From a virus, in IMG/VR virus record IMGVR_UViG_3300050821_002043, positions 1 to 51,235 of that record: 51,235 bases of DNA. One strand, given 5' to 3'. The notes under the pieces were generated by a model that saw only the letters and a program-made list of their open reading frames with translations, did no database searches and was not told the DNA's origin. Shown in pieces: positions 6,300 to 15,726 of this stretch (position 1 is its first letter; each line of letters begins with the position of its first letter). The position numbers were made by a program, and so were the translations under genes.

Positions 6300-6829
6300 G
6301 TATGCTTAATGACCTAGGAGTAAAATACGGTACAGATCAAAGCACTCTTAGGCACTGCTATCTATCTCTTTTTGAGTTACTATTCGCTCGATTTAACCGC
6401 AACCTTTATGTCATTCTACTAGAGATTGGATTTCAATTCGGGTGCAGTAGTAGAACGTGGAAAGAGTATTTCCCATACGGTCACATTACTGGAATTGACT
6501 TGGTAGATAATCACGCCGAGGGACTGGATAAAACCATTTACGGGGACGCTTATAGCTCCGCAGTATTTGAACAACTACCTAAAAATCATTTCCATATCAT
6601 CATTGAGGACGGATCGCACGCCGAACAAGATCAATCTTACGCGGTAACGAACTACTCCCACTTGCTTACACCGGACGGGATATTGATAATAGAGGACATA
6701 GCTAGCCTGGGGGTTACTGACCAGCTATCTAAGGTTGTGCCATCAGGATTTAATCACGCTGTTATCGACCTTCGGACAGTTAACCCAGGAGTCATAGATA
6801 ACATCTTGTTCTTAGTGTGGAGAAAGTAA
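6296..6829 (+). CDS. Class I SAM-dependent methyltransferase
   Basis: 177 residues. LEIGFQFG (42-49) is the SAM-binding glycine motif I, GIDLVD (66-71) motif II, GDAY (83-86), then EDGSHAEQD (104-112) and LTPDGILIIEDI, typical of the sugar/macrolide O-methyltransferase-like group whose N-terminus begins with a GVKYGTDQS...YLSLFE segment. It would methylate a small or glycan substrate made by the neighbouring transferases (inference). The ATGA overlap with the upstream gene supports the start. Confidence 0.75.
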   Translation: MSMLNDLGVKYGTDQSTLRHCYLSLFELLFARFNRNLYVILLEIGFQFGCSSRTWKEYFPYGHITGIDLVDNHAEGLDKTIYGDAYSSAVFEQLPKNHFHIIIEDGSHAEQDQSYAVTNYSHLLTPDGILIIEDIASLGVTDQLSKVVPSGFNHAVIDLRTVNPGVIDNILFLVWRK

Positions 6830-7068
6830 AGCCCAAGTACGAGATAGGTATTTACGGCTACGGCTCGCCGGTTCTAGAAGGAACAAATTGGACTGCCTAT
6901 TTGATATGTAATTGCAGCGGTGGGCATAGATGCCTAAGCTCAGAAACATTTTCCGAATTACTTGTCGGAATAAATAAAGTCTTAGAAGAACATGAGAATA
7001 ACGAACCTTCCGATAACTGCGGAACAGTATCTAACGGATTTATTTCTGAGAATGGACGGCTTACATGA
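6817..7068 (+). CDS. Hypothetical protein (83 aa)
   Basis: Starts at GTG 6817, overlapping the methyltransferase stop by 13 bases. Unrecognised; the N-terminal half suggests a short beta domain (YEIGIYGYGSPVLEG, AYLICNCSGG) followed by a helix (SELLVGINKVLEEHE). The ATGA overlap with the downstream gene supports its reality. Confidence 0.5.
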   Translation: MEKVKPKYEIGIYGYGSPVLEGTNWTAYLICNCSGGHRCLSSETFSELLVGINKVLEEHENNEPSDNCGTVSNGFISENGRLT

Positions 7069-7478
7069 AAATCTGCATTATTGATCCATCTAGTCAGATA
7101 TATACTACGGTTGGATATTGGATATTTACCGAACCAAATAACACAGGAGAACTAATAATCGAAGTATCTAAAATGACCGATTGGAGATTTGAGTGGGCTG
7201 TAATCGGACATGAACTAATTGAGGCGATGTTTTGTTGGTTATTCGGAATAACAACCGAGGAGTGCGACAAGTTTGATGGTAGATGTGAACGGGAGTTTGC
7301 ATCAGGAGATAGATGTAAATCAATCGAGCCGGGATTCGACAAAGAATGTCCTTACAGAATAGGACATATATTGGGAGCGGCTTGGGAGTATGCGTGGATA
7401 CATTTATCGTTAGCAAGTTGGAGTGAGTACGACGAAGAGTGTAATAGATTAATGGGTATTACTCCAAGTATTTTCTAA
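7065..7478 (+). CDS. Phage protein with HELIE motif (137 aa)
   Basis: H49-E50-L-I-E53 in WAVIGHELIEAMFC, followed by GITTEECDKFD and a later AAWEYAWIHL helix, fits a recurrent phage family with HELxE...FD. The HE pair recalls zincin-type metal sites, but the canonical HExxH is absent, so peptidase activity is not claimed. The last 20 bases overlap the convergent ATP-grasp gene. Confidence 0.6.
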   Translation: MKICIIDPSSQIYTTVGYWIFTEPNNTGELIIEVSKMTDWRFEWAVIGHELIEAMFCWLFGITTEECDKFDGRCEREFASGDRCKSIEPGFDKECPYRIGHILGAAWEYAWIHLSLASWSEYDEECNRLMGITPSIF

Positions 7479-8835
7479 TCTGATCATAGCGATTTAGAAT
7501 AGAAGATCGGTAATCAAGCGATAAAAAATCGAACTGTGGTCGGTAGTATATCTTCTCGAAGTGAACTTTCCTAACCCTCTCATACATAATATCTATTGCT
7601 CCAAGCGTAGAGTCGCTGGCTGCCGTAACGCAACCTATGAAATCGGACTCAGAGGTAGAGACTATGTGTTTATTTTCTTTTCTGACATGATACAAGAAAA
7701 GATTGTTATCTATCGACTCATCCCATCTTACGGGAATACTACCTAGGGGATCATCGGTATCTTCCATATCACCTTCGTAATTGAATAACCTAACACTAGT
7801 TCCATACGGATTTAGTATAGGGCTTCGGGAGTTCATTACATCCTCGAAGAAACTAGATACGAACGGATCTCCTATATCTCTCATGCCTATCTCGCAATAT
7901 AATCCATCGAATCCGAATCTATTCCCGGCGAACTCGGTAAAGTAGAAGTCGTTGCCGTCAAACAACAACCCGGCATCGTAAATGGACATTCCGGGTTGTT
8001 GTTTAGCCATTTCGTAAATCACATCGGGAAAGGCGATGCGGTTAATATTGCAATCCAGTTCAGTTCTTACCGATAGACACTGGTTCCCGCCTTTTTGAGC
8101 CCCTATATTACCAGACCCATAAGACTTATTTTCAAACTCTGCTAAAGTATATATCGGCTCTCCATTCCAACACAGCATTATCGGAGTTACTTCCAGCGCG
8201 TTAGGAATCTTCTTTTCAAGAGTAAACCCGTTTTTCTCGTACCCCCTTTTGTCGTTCTCCAGAGCCTCTATCATTATTTCTTTCTCGATGTCCAAGTCAT
8301 CAGAGTGGGGAACTATTGTTTTACCCTCGTTGCCGTTACTTTTGACAACGAAAATATCATTGGAATCTGCTATGAAGGCGATTCCATCGGACACCTTTTT
8401 GAACTCATGGTGTTCAGCGACCTTGATTTTCCCATCGTAGTATTCTTCAACGAAGTATTTGGCAAACTTCCTATCCTTTTCCAGTTGGCGATACTCTTTG
8501 GTAGGGAACAGACCGTTTCTAAATCCCATTCGCAATATGTCCTCAGATATTTTGTAAAGGTGGTTGTCGTCAAAGAAGATAAAATAATCGTCCTGTTCTG
8601 ATTTCGGAACCCCGCGCAACATTGATATAACGGATTCTGGAGAACGTTTATCTAGTATTCCGTCGTACAAGGATATTCTCTCTTTCTTATACTCAGCATC
8701 TTCGGATCTTAATTCTGGTAGTCGTATGAACGAACGGTCTTTAATGAACCCAACAACAACATTCTGCCCTTCCTGTAACAAATGAACAGCTAGGGGAAGC
8801 GAGTACGATGAATCGGTTATAAAAACGTAAGTCAC
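7459..8835 (-). CDS. ATP-grasp ligase (PurD-like fold)
   Basis: 458 residues. Residues 163-173 (VVKSNGNEGKT) give the ATP-grasp lysine and glycine-rich loop, 242-250 (GNIGAQKGG) the second loop, and TEFAGNRFGFDG (300-311) the metal-binding Glu/Asn segment near the active-site end. The overall pattern resembles PurD, but the N-terminal domain lacks the usual GGREH motif, so the substrate is not assigned. ATP-grasp enzymes join a carboxylate to an amine or thiol with ATP. The start overlaps the racemase stop by four bases, so the two are co-translated; a joint role in attaching a D-amino acid is possible. Last gene of the late unit. Confidence 0.7.
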   Translation of the reverse strand: MTYVFITDSSYSLPLAVHLLQEGQNVVVGFIKDRSFIRLPELRSEDAEYKKERISLYDGILDKRSPESVISMLRGVPKSEQDDYFIFFDDNHLYKISEDILRMGFRNGLFPTKEYRQLEKDRKFAKYFVEEYYDGKIKVAEHHEFKKVSDGIAFIADSNDIFVVKSNGNEGKTIVPHSDDLDIEKEIMIEALENDKRGYEKNGFTLEKKIPNALEVTPIMLCWNGEPIYTLAEFENKSYGSGNIGAQKGGNQCLSVRTELDCNINRIAFPDVIYEMAKQQPGMSIYDAGLLFDGNDFYFTEFAGNRFGFDGLYCEIGMRDIGDPFVSSFFEDVMNSRSPILNPYGTSVRLFNYEGDMEDTDDPLGSIPVRWDESIDNNLFLYHVRKENKHIVSTSESDFIGCVTAASDSTLGAIDIMYERVRKVHFEKIYYRPQFDFLSLDYRSSILNRYDQIRKYLE

Positions 8836-9461
8836 GATAATAATTTCTTGATTACGATCTCGTACGGATCAACGAACTCCTCGTACGATCTCATTACCAA
8901 CGGTAGCTCCGTACAGCCCAGAATAATCTGTTTAGCTCCGCGTTGCTTTAACTCGTTCATAATAGCGCCTATCATAAGCCTGTCTGGTTCGCAGTGTTTA
9001 CCTGACATTACGCGGTCAATTACCGTATCCACTCGAACTTGTTGATCGTCGGTGCAATAAATAGCTTCTCCGTATAATTTGTTCAGCCTGGAAGTGTCGG
9101 AGCAAATTACCCCAAACGAATCTCCATTCAGTGATTGAACAGCCAATTTAGGCATATCCAATATATCTGTACCGTCATGCCTAAGTCGATGTAGAAATAG
9201 ATACGCGGTGTTACATGCCATTACTATTTTATAAACTCCCGATCTTCGAAGGATGTTGACTCCATACTGTAAATCTTTTAGGAAAACATCGGCGTTAATC
9301 ACTCCAGTATTATTCATCCCCCGTGAAGTTAAATTAACGAATGTAATTTCAGGAAAGTCTGAATCTTCTTTAGATCCACGTTTCTGGCATTCCTCCACAA
9401 CCATACTCAGAAAACGCACACCCGCTAAAGCTCCCATGCCGCCCAGAATACCAATTCTCAC
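8832..9461 (-). CDS. Aspartate/glutamate racemase-family protein
   Basis: 209 residues. GGMGALAG (7-14), ACNTA with Cys83 and GCTELPL with Cys183 are the two-cysteine active-site motifs of cofactor-independent Asp/Glu racemases (RacX/YgeA-like). It would interconvert L and D forms of an acidic or related amino acid in the cytoplasm. The length is slightly under the usual ~230. Its start overlaps the end of the upstream virion gene by four bases and it feeds directly into the ATP-grasp gene, an unusual position at the end of a structural operon. Confidence 0.8.
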   Translation of the reverse strand: MRIGILGGMGALAGVRFLSMVVEECQKRGSKEDSDFPEITFVNLTSRGMNNTGVINADVFLKDLQYGVNILRRSGVYKIVMACNTAYLFLHRLRHDGTDILDMPKLAVQSLNGDSFGVICSDTSRLNKLYGEAIYCTDDQQVRVDTVIDRVMSGKHCEPDRLMIGAIMNELKQRGAKQIILGCTELPLVMRSYEEFVDPYEIVIKKLLS

Positions 9462-11161
9462 GGAGTAGTAGATCGTTTAGGCCACTTAGCGCCTAGTCTT
9501 GTTCCGAATGGTTTGGGTGAGGTTGCTCTACCGCTGGATTTAGGGGGTTTTGGCTCTTGTTCTTCTCCAATGTGCGCCCCGGTAGCTCCAAGTCCTGCCA
9601 CTATTAAGCCTTTGACAATCTGGGTTGCTTGAGATGCTCCAGCAGTTCCTTTCAGTTGATCGTAAACGTATTTGATTGGCCCCTGTAAGGGGATAGGCCC
9701 TATACTGGCGCTGTACTCGCCTATACCAAGCTTGGGCTTTTCTGGAGTTCCCTGATCTGGACTCCAAGGAACCGGACGGCCCTTCCAGTCTTTGCCGGAA
9801 AGGACTTCAGATATTCTTTCAACGCTAGGGTTGAGTTTTCCAGAGGCGTAATCTTTACCAATGTCATAAACCGCCTTAACCCCTGTTTCCCTGGGCTTCT
9901 GGGCGAATGATTGTCCAAATTTTTGGGCTAGTCTTTGTTTTACACTATCAGGAGCGTACTCCCAGTAAGTTAGGGAAAGGACTCTGGACATGGCCCGTAA
10001 TTCAGTTGTAATACCGGGTACTCCGGCCTCAAGTCCATATCCCTTGAATTGCATCCAATCCCCCTTATTGGGGTCTGTAAAATTGATTTTCTGGTTGCTT
10101 TTAAGAAGTTTCAATAATGCTGCGTTAGCTGCCAAGAATCCTATCCTAGTAGTCAGATATTGAGTTGCCCCTCCTAATCTTTTCCAAGCCACTGCGCGTT
10201 GACCAGGAGTAAGGTTTTTCCAATTAGCGAAATCCATCGGAGTTTTAACTATTTCCGATACTCTATTGATTTTGGATTGAGTGAGTTTAGGCCCAAAAAG
10301 ACCACCCCCACCAAGATTAGCGATCTTTCCTTTCCCTGCCCCGGTCGCATCATTGGCCCATTCAGCATATTCCCTTCCGTAATCGAGTATTTCGGCGGCG
10401 CTCATATTGGGAGTAACTTTCTTTTTCATCGCTGCTTTCCACATTTCAAACCGAATTGTTCCAAGCATATCCCATGCTCTACTTGCCGAACCAAGAACGT
10501 TTCTTAATACTGGAGTTTCTCCGAAACGCTTTTCCAGCCAGCTAGGAACACCACTTCCTAAAATGCCAGTTGGTTTACTCCCGGACCCAGCCTCAACCTT
10601 GCTATCCATCGCGATTCTGAACCAGGGATCGCGCTCCATTTCTGCCATCCTGTTCCGGTGAAAATCCCTACCATAAGCCCCCCTGTAAACATCTCCCAAG
10701 CCCTTAAAATACCTGCCCCATTCGGTTGGATGGAAAAGAAGATCACCGGCATGAGATACCGGGAAAACAATCGCGTGCCCAATAGTTTCAAGTGAACGGC
10801 CTAGATTCCAAACCGTATTAGCTACTTTTGGCCATACTCCAGTTCCGGCATATTTATTCAATTCCTTGGCGTACCGAATCATGTTCTGACGGTCACTGTT
10901 GCGCCTCCACATTTCGTTATACATGTCGTCATAAATCCGACCGAACGAAGTCTTGGTTTTTCTACCCCCGATTAGATCGCTAATCCAAGACTGGGGCGCT
11001 CTACCACCAAAAAAATGATCGTTAATCGCCTTGGAAGTACCAACAAAGTCCTCAAAATTGGTGTTATCTTTTGCCCACTTCCAAATAATAGGTCGATCCT
11101 CGTCTTTAACCGGGGAATTTCCCTTATACTCTCCACCTACCGGACATGGATTTATAGGCAC
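9458..11161 (-). CDS. Large putative virion/ejection protein (567 aa)
   Basis: GTG start at 11161 with a strong GGAGGAAAG ribosome-binding site lying inside the end of the preceding gene (10-base overlap). Helix-rich, with Trp/Arg-rich amphipathic stretches (FEMWKAAMKKKV, EYAEWANDATGAG) and a hydrophobic IVKGLIVAGLGATGAHIG near the C-terminus followed by a basic tail. Size and position after other large late genes suggest an internal virion or DNA-ejection protein, as in podoviruses. No enzymatic motif seen. The family is not recognised with confidence. Confidence 0.55.
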   Translation of the reverse strand: MPINPCPVGGEYKGNSPVKDEDRPIIWKWAKDNTNFEDFVGTSKAINDHFFGGRAPQSWISDLIGGRKTKTSFGRIYDDMYNEMWRRNSDRQNMIRYAKELNKYAGTGVWPKVANTVWNLGRSLETIGHAIVFPVSHAGDLLFHPTEWGRYFKGLGDVYRGAYGRDFHRNRMAEMERDPWFRIAMDSKVEAGSGSKPTGILGSGVPSWLEKRFGETPVLRNVLGSASRAWDMLGTIRFEMWKAAMKKKVTPNMSAAEILDYGREYAEWANDATGAGKGKIANLGGGGLFGPKLTQSKINRVSEIVKTPMDFANWKNLTPGQRAVAWKRLGGATQYLTTRIGFLAANAALLKLLKSNQKINFTDPNKGDWMQFKGYGLEAGVPGITTELRAMSRVLSLTYWEYAPDSVKQRLAQKFGQSFAQKPRETGVKAVYDIGKDYASGKLNPSVERISEVLSGKDWKGRPVPWSPDQGTPEKPKLGIGEYSASIGPIPLQGPIKYVYDQLKGTAGASQATQIVKGLIVAGLGATGAHIGEEQEPKPPKSSGRATSPKPFGTRLGAKWPKRSTTP

Positions 11162-12705
11162 GGTCTTTCCTCCAATTCTTTTAAGAACCGATCTCTAATT
11201 TGGTCGTGCGTTATTTTGCTTTTCCGTTCATTAAACGCTTTCTCAATCGCACCCGACAATTTTGTTTTTACTCCATTTTCAGTATCAATCGAATATCGTA
11301 CCCTATCGGCAACCTTTTCCATAACCGGCCTTACTGATTCTGGGGCATCTTTACCTGTATTCTGTAGCCAAGCTTCCCGCAAACCATCGGCAGTAGTTAA
11401 ATCTACCGGGAAAGACCCTTGTAGTCCCCGACCTGCCTGCGCCCAATTACTTTTAACGGTAGCGATTGGCCCTTGGTGAAAATCAGTTAAATCCTTAAAA
11501 GCGTTCTCATACGATTGCTGTTTTTCGATATTATCTGGATTGGCCTGAAGTTCGCGGTAAGCGGCATCTTTTCGAGCTTTCAATCTGGCCTCTTGGAATC
11601 TTACAACGGCGGCATCGTTAACGGGATCAAACGTTCCACTCATTACCCTTGAAACTGATTGATCGACAATCCCCTCTCCTTGTTGCTCTACTATTTTCTG
11701 CCCCCTAGTAGCTAAATCTTGGACTGATGCCCCTTCTCCCGGCGTTATTGAACCCAAATCCCCGGTAGCCATGCGTTCTTGGGTGTATTTATTTGCAACA
11801 GCAGAAACAACCGGCTCATCGTGAACAGGAACGGCAGTATAACCCTCTTGCTGAAATTCCCCATGTTGTACTGGACTAGGGGGTTCTGCCGCAGGCGCAC
11901 TCTCCGGTACACTTACTGCGGCAGCCGCCGTTGATGCCAGCGGAGATTCTACTTGCCGTACTTCTTCTTGCCCCGGCCCTTGGGTTTCCATCCCCCCTTT
12001 GACTTTTTCACTTGAAATCACCTCCCCTGGTGTTACTGCGTTTCTCTTTTTTAGTTCGGCTAAAGTTTCGGTAACCCCCACGGGTTCTTTGGGTAACACT
12101 GATTCCGTTGGTGCTTCTCCCACTTCGGGGACAGGCCGCACGTCTTGTATCGGCGGTTTTTCTAAAGCTGGCGCTGACCCCCTAACTCCACCGATTTCCC
12201 CTAATAAATTAGCGGTTATTGGAACCACCCCGTTCCACCATTCTTGACTAAATGGCTGAGAGGTTTGGATTTGTTTAAGTTGCGCTGCGGTTTGTAACCC
12301 GCCCCCTAGTAATTTATGTAGCGTATCGGGACTCCATGGATCAGCCGCCATGTGAAGAAAATCCGGTATTCCAGTAACAAACCCTTTGGCCGTATCAGCA
12401 ACCGAATTTAACGGTTTCTGTATAGCGGGGTCGCGAATAACCTCCCTACCCTCCAAAGTATCGGTCTGAGTGCCAGATTTAGGTAAAAACGAGATAGCGG
12501 GCATCCTGGACGCGGCAATGGCCGTTCCTGAGAGTGCTTTATTTATCTCTGGGGTAGGAGAAGGTTTAGGAATGTCGGGCAGAGTGGCGTAATCCCCTAA
12601 ATCCGCAGCAGCTTTCTTAGCATCTGGCAGGGCCGCGTAGTCGCCTAAATCGGCTTTTGACTCTACATCGGGTAGTGCGGAGTAATCTCCAAGATCAACA
12701 GGCAT
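11152..12705 (-). CDS. Putative internal virion protein with DLGDY repeats (517 aa)
   Basis: The N-terminus contains four related units, the first VDLGDYSALPD and then DLGDYAALPD and DLGDYATLPD, separated by short Ala/Lys linkers. The middle is Pro/Glu/Val-rich and probably disordered; the C-terminal ~200 residues are helical (ARLKARKDAAYRELQ, EKQQSYENAFKDL). Repeated DLxDY/DLxDL acidic motifs occur in phage internal proteins and may be assembly-docking peptides (inference). Overlaps the next gene, so the two are translationally coupled. Confidence 0.55.
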   Translation of the reverse strand: MPVDLGDYSALPDVESKADLGDYAALPDAKKAAADLGDYATLPDIPKPSPTPEINKALSGTAIAASRMPAISFLPKSGTQTDTLEGREVIRDPAIQKPLNSVADTAKGFVTGIPDFLHMAADPWSPDTLHKLLGGGLQTAAQLKQIQTSQPFSQEWWNGVVPITANLLGEIGGVRGSAPALEKPPIQDVRPVPEVGEAPTESVLPKEPVGVTETLAELKKRNAVTPGEVISSEKVKGGMETQGPGQEEVRQVESPLASTAAAAVSVPESAPAAEPPSPVQHGEFQQEGYTAVPVHDEPVVSAVANKYTQERMATGDLGSITPGEGASVQDLATRGQKIVEQQGEGIVDQSVSRVMSGTFDPVNDAAVVRFQEARLKARKDAAYRELQANPDNIEKQQSYENAFKDLTDFHQGPIATVKSNWAQAGRGLQGSFPVDLTTADGLREAWLQNTGKDAPESVRPVMEKVADRVRYSIDTENGVKTKLSGAIEKAFNERKSKITHDQIRDRFLKELEERPCL

Positions 12706-12710
12706 TGCAT

Positions 12711-13634
12711 TTAGGGGGGAGTATCCGAATCGAGTTCGTTAGGATCGAATCCTTTTTCGCCATACTTGGCTTTTACCGCTTCGGGATGTTTACCCGCCGC
12801 CATCGCAGCTTTAGCTTTTTGCCATTCTGATCCATGTTGATCTGCCGTGGATGAAACCGGGTTTACCATCGGAACCTCAGACCCCGGAATAAGTTTCTTG
12901 TAGGTTTCTACCCACTTATTCTTCGTCTTTTCATCCACCGTAATAATGTTTGGCCCTTCCTTTTTAACGTAAGTTCCATCTTTTTGTCTTTCCCAAGCAG
13001 TTGCCGTTCCCGGTTGAACCGTAAATACTTTCCCGGGATTTTTAGGGTCTTTTTGCCAAACATCAGGGTTAGCTAGGGGATCGTACGAAGTAAGTCCAGA
13101 TGGTTTAATCTGCGCGTCAAGGGCTGCTAACTGGTTTTTAAGCGTGTCGTCGTGCCGTTCTTTATTTATCCGTAGGGCTGTTCTTCCCCCGGTAGTCTCC
13201 AAGGCATATTGGTGATCGCTCATCACTTTATTGTAGGCTGCCGGATACGCACCAGTTCCCCTTAATTTCTCGATATTATTAAGATCAGACAGTAACCCGG
13301 CAGTATCTTTAGACGCACGTTCTCCTTCGGAAGCGGAAATATCTTGAGCGGTTTTCCGTAAATTAAGGGTTTCTTCCGCTACGCTTCTAGCCCTATCTGC
13401 TGATTCAGCCGTATCCTTCCAGTGAATGGCCTGATCCTCCTCTTTCTTCATCGCTATGGCGTGCATGACCTCTTGGTTCTGAATTTGATTTTCTAATTTG
13501 GCTGCAAGTAACTCTCTTTGATTTCGCTTTGCTGATACAGCAGCCATTAAGGAAAAACCTTTCAGGAAGTTGTCTACCCCCCTTTGGCCCCCCCATTCTT
13601 GGCCTAGAAACTCTGGCGGTGCTAATCCTGCCAT
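12711..13634 (-). CDS. Putative virion protein, helical (307 aa)
   Basis: Strongly helical and charged, residues ~25-130 giving a long coiled-coil-like segment (SAKRNQRELLAAKLENQIQ ... EETLNLRKTAQDI). The C-terminal third is Lys/Pro/Gly-rich with VKAKYGEKGFDPNELDSD. Lies among late genes with spacing of one base to its neighbour. Likely an internal or ejection component; no family recognised. Confidence 0.5.
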   Translation of the reverse strand: MAGLAPPEFLGQEWGGQRGVDNFLKGFSLMAAVSAKRNQRELLAAKLENQIQNQEVMHAIAMKKEEDQAIHWKDTAESADRARSVAEETLNLRKTAQDISASEGERASKDTAGLLSDLNNIEKLRGTGAYPAAYNKVMSDHQYALETTGGRTALRINKERHDDTLKNQLAALDAQIKPSGLTSYDPLANPDVWQKDPKNPGKVFTVQPGTATAWERQKDGTYVKKEGPNIITVDEKTKNKWVETYKKLIPGSEVPMVNPVSSTADQHGSEWQKAKAAMAAGKHPEAVKAKYGEKGFDPNELDSDTPP

Positions 13635-13635
13635 G

Positions 13636-14388
13636 TTACCCTCCTAAATTCTGAGCGTTCATATACCACGGTTCAAATGTTCCCGATTGGTCGTATTGCG
13701 CTACCCCAGCCTGTCCACCGCCGCCCTTTCCTATTCCTCCACCCATGCCTCCAAGATACGCTCCCAGTAGGGACATGATAGTATTATGGATTCCTGATAT
13801 CATTGGGTCAGGGGCTGCTGCAACGTTGTATTTGAATTGTTGAGACTGTTGAGCCAATTCCGCATTCTGGAAGTTGGCCGCTAACTGTTGTTGCGGAGAT
13901 ACAAATTCTGCCGCTGGATTCATTATATCTCCACTAGCTAGGCTGGCCCATTGCTGTGCGCTATTACCGCCTTGACCAAGCATGGATGCTCCTTGTTTCA
14001 TTAAATCCAAGCTCGTAAGTCCTAAATCACGGGCGGTAAGATTTCTACTCATTCCGCTGCCAGCGTACCCACCCGATAACGCCCCAAAAGCATCGCTCCT
14101 TTGAATCTGGTCGATAACATCTTGCGGAAGATTCCCGCCCAATAACGAGCTGGCGTCCCCTAAAAGCTGACCTGTATCAGATTCACCCTTAGCTAAGTTG
14201 GCGCTGTATCCTGGAAGAAGCTTATTTTGTTCCTGAGTGAGATAATCCGTGTATTGCTGACCTAGCTTGGCAATGTCTCCGAAATTAGCAAGATTCCCTG
14301 TTATAGACTGAGATTGGGCAGTTTGGGGGCTTTGATTCTTCCAAGTGGCTACTTGGGGTTTTTTACCGAATATTGCATCTAAAAACAT
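13636..14388 (-). CDS. Putative ejection/pilot-type virion protein (250 aa)
   Basis: N-terminus MFLDAIFGKKPQVATW, a Gln/Ala-rich middle (PQQQLAANFQNAELAQQSQQ) and a C-terminal segment with SLLGAYLGGMGGGIGKGGGG that could insert in a membrane. This layout resembles DNA pilot/ejection proteins that leave the capsid during injection, by composition only. Located between the 440-aa and 307-aa late genes in the same orientation. Confidence 0.5.
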   Translation of the reverse strand: MFLDAIFGKKPQVATWKNQSPQTAQSQSITGNLANFGDIAKLGQQYTDYLTQEQNKLLPGYSANLAKGESDTGQLLGDASSLLGGNLPQDVIDQIQRSDAFGALSGGYAGSGMSRNLTARDLGLTSLDLMKQGASMLGQGGNSAQQWASLASGDIMNPAAEFVSPQQQLAANFQNAELAQQSQQFKYNVAAAPDPMISGIHNTIMSLLGAYLGGMGGGIGKGGGGQAGVAQYDQSGTFEPWYMNAQNLGG

Positions 14389-14400
14389 AATTATATCACC

Positions 14401-15723
14401 TCATAGTAATCCATGTGATCTCCCGCCTAAATTGAAATCCACCATAGCGGTTAACATCTGACCTGAGAGATATTCACTCAACTGCTTGTCGATTTCCTGT
14501 AAGGCTAGCTGTTCGTTTAACCCCGCTTCCTGCCATTTTTCCTGTCGCTGCAACATGATGGCGTTACACATCTGGCGGATAGCCTCAAAGTTTTTGACGA
14601 TCATCTGGTCGCCGGGTTGTTTCTTCTGCCATCTAAGTTTGGCTACGAACCTTATTGTCTTGGAATCACTTTTGTTAGCATATAATCTGTACTGTCTCCG
14701 CCGAGACCCGTCAGGGTAGGTAACATCCCCTTCATCTCGTAATTCCGGGGCACAATGGATAAAATGATGCCCATGTTTATGGTATTTAAAAAATATGCTC
14801 TTAATATCTATCGGGCAACCATTAAAACTTACTGCAATAATGGTCTCAACTTCTTTTGGAGCTAGAATTAATCCCCCGGTAACTGGCGCTTCGTATTCCT
14901 GCAAGGTTCCTACAGCTTGAATCTTGTCCATGATTCGCATCTCGGCTTGTTCTAATACCCGAGACAACTCGCTTTTACCCATGTTCATGCCGCCGTTAAG
15001 TTCAAACGCCAGCCTTGCCCTAGTCCAACCAAAGGTGTTAACCCCGTAGGTAGCCATGTCGGACTCGTAATCAGCTTTACGCTTAATAGAGTTAACCGGG
15101 TCTAGGAGGTATTTTTTAACCTCTGATTGGAGGGTTTGAAAACAACGATCCGAAAATACCTTAGCCCCCTCATGGTCGTTACTTTCTTCCGACCAGATGG
15201 ATTGGATCATTAGTTTTATTGCCGGGATATTTTGGACAATTAAGTAGGTGGTATCATCCACAATCGGCAACCACCGTTTAGGCCCAGTAACTCTGACCGT
15301 AGCGTTAGGCGTTAACCCGGGAAAATCGTACTGATGACGTAGAATAGTAGAATCATTAGGATCAGGTTGGTCGAACTGATCTACAAGGGGTAAATCATGC
15401 GCCATTGACGGGTCAACATAGGTAAACTGATTAACTATGTCGTACCATCCAAACTTGATATCGGTAGAGTTATTAACTGAAGCTCCCCCGGTAACTTCAA
15501 CGAAATATGCCGACTCCATTTCTTGAGGTAAAAGAATTGTTGTACCGGAAGCAACGATATCTACCGTCATCATCCCGTTAACTGGCACTAGTTGATCTAG
15601 GATTCGCCTCTGAGCTTCGTCAGTACGAGTAGTTACCCTTGGATCATTAGGTGGAACCCCATTTTCCACCACCGTTGCCAGGAGCGGTCTCGCGGAGCCG
15701 AAATTAATCCCCCCAGATGCCAT
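14401..15723 (-). CDS. Late virion protein, possible tail/connector component (440 aa)
   Basis: Not recognised by name. The N-terminal ~160 residues are beta-rich (VDIVASGTTILLPQEMESAYFVEV, YDFPGLTPNATVRVTG), the middle is helical with KSELSRVLEQAEMRIMDKIQ, and the C-terminus ends in a helical bundle (ICNAIMLQRQEKWQEAGLNEQ). Its place between the collar-domain gene and ejection-type genes suggests a tail hub or connector subunit. Confidence 0.45.
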   Translation of the reverse strand: MASGGINFGSARPLLATVVENGVPPNDPRVTTRTDEAQRRILDQLVPVNGMMTVDIVASGTTILLPQEMESAYFVEVTGGASVNNSTDIKFGWYDIVNQFTYVDPSMAHDLPLVDQFDQPDPNDSTILRHQYDFPGLTPNATVRVTGPKRWLPIVDDTTYLIVQNIPAIKLMIQSIWSEESNDHEGAKVFSDRCFQTLQSEVKKYLLDPVNSIKRKADYESDMATYGVNTFGWTRARLAFELNGGMNMGKSELSRVLEQAEMRIMDKIQAVGTLQEYEAPVTGGLILAPKEVETIIAVSFNGCPIDIKSIFFKYHKHGHHFIHCAPELRDEGDVTYPDGSRRRQYRLYANKSDSKTIRFVAKLRWQKKQPGDQMIVKNFEAIRQMCNAIMLQRQEKWQEAGLNEQLALQEIDKQLSEYLSGQMLTAMVDFNLGGRSHGLL

Positions 15724-15726
15724 AAA

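Noticed and set aside
11150-11165. Programmed frameshift joining the 517- and 567-residue late proteins
   Set aside because: A strong GGAGGAAAG site and GTG start explain the overlap, and no slippery heptamer was seen.
13706-13715. GCCTGTC in the structural region
   Set aside because: Isolated core within a coding gene with no AACAC, CACCAACGG or RBS part nearby; likely chance.
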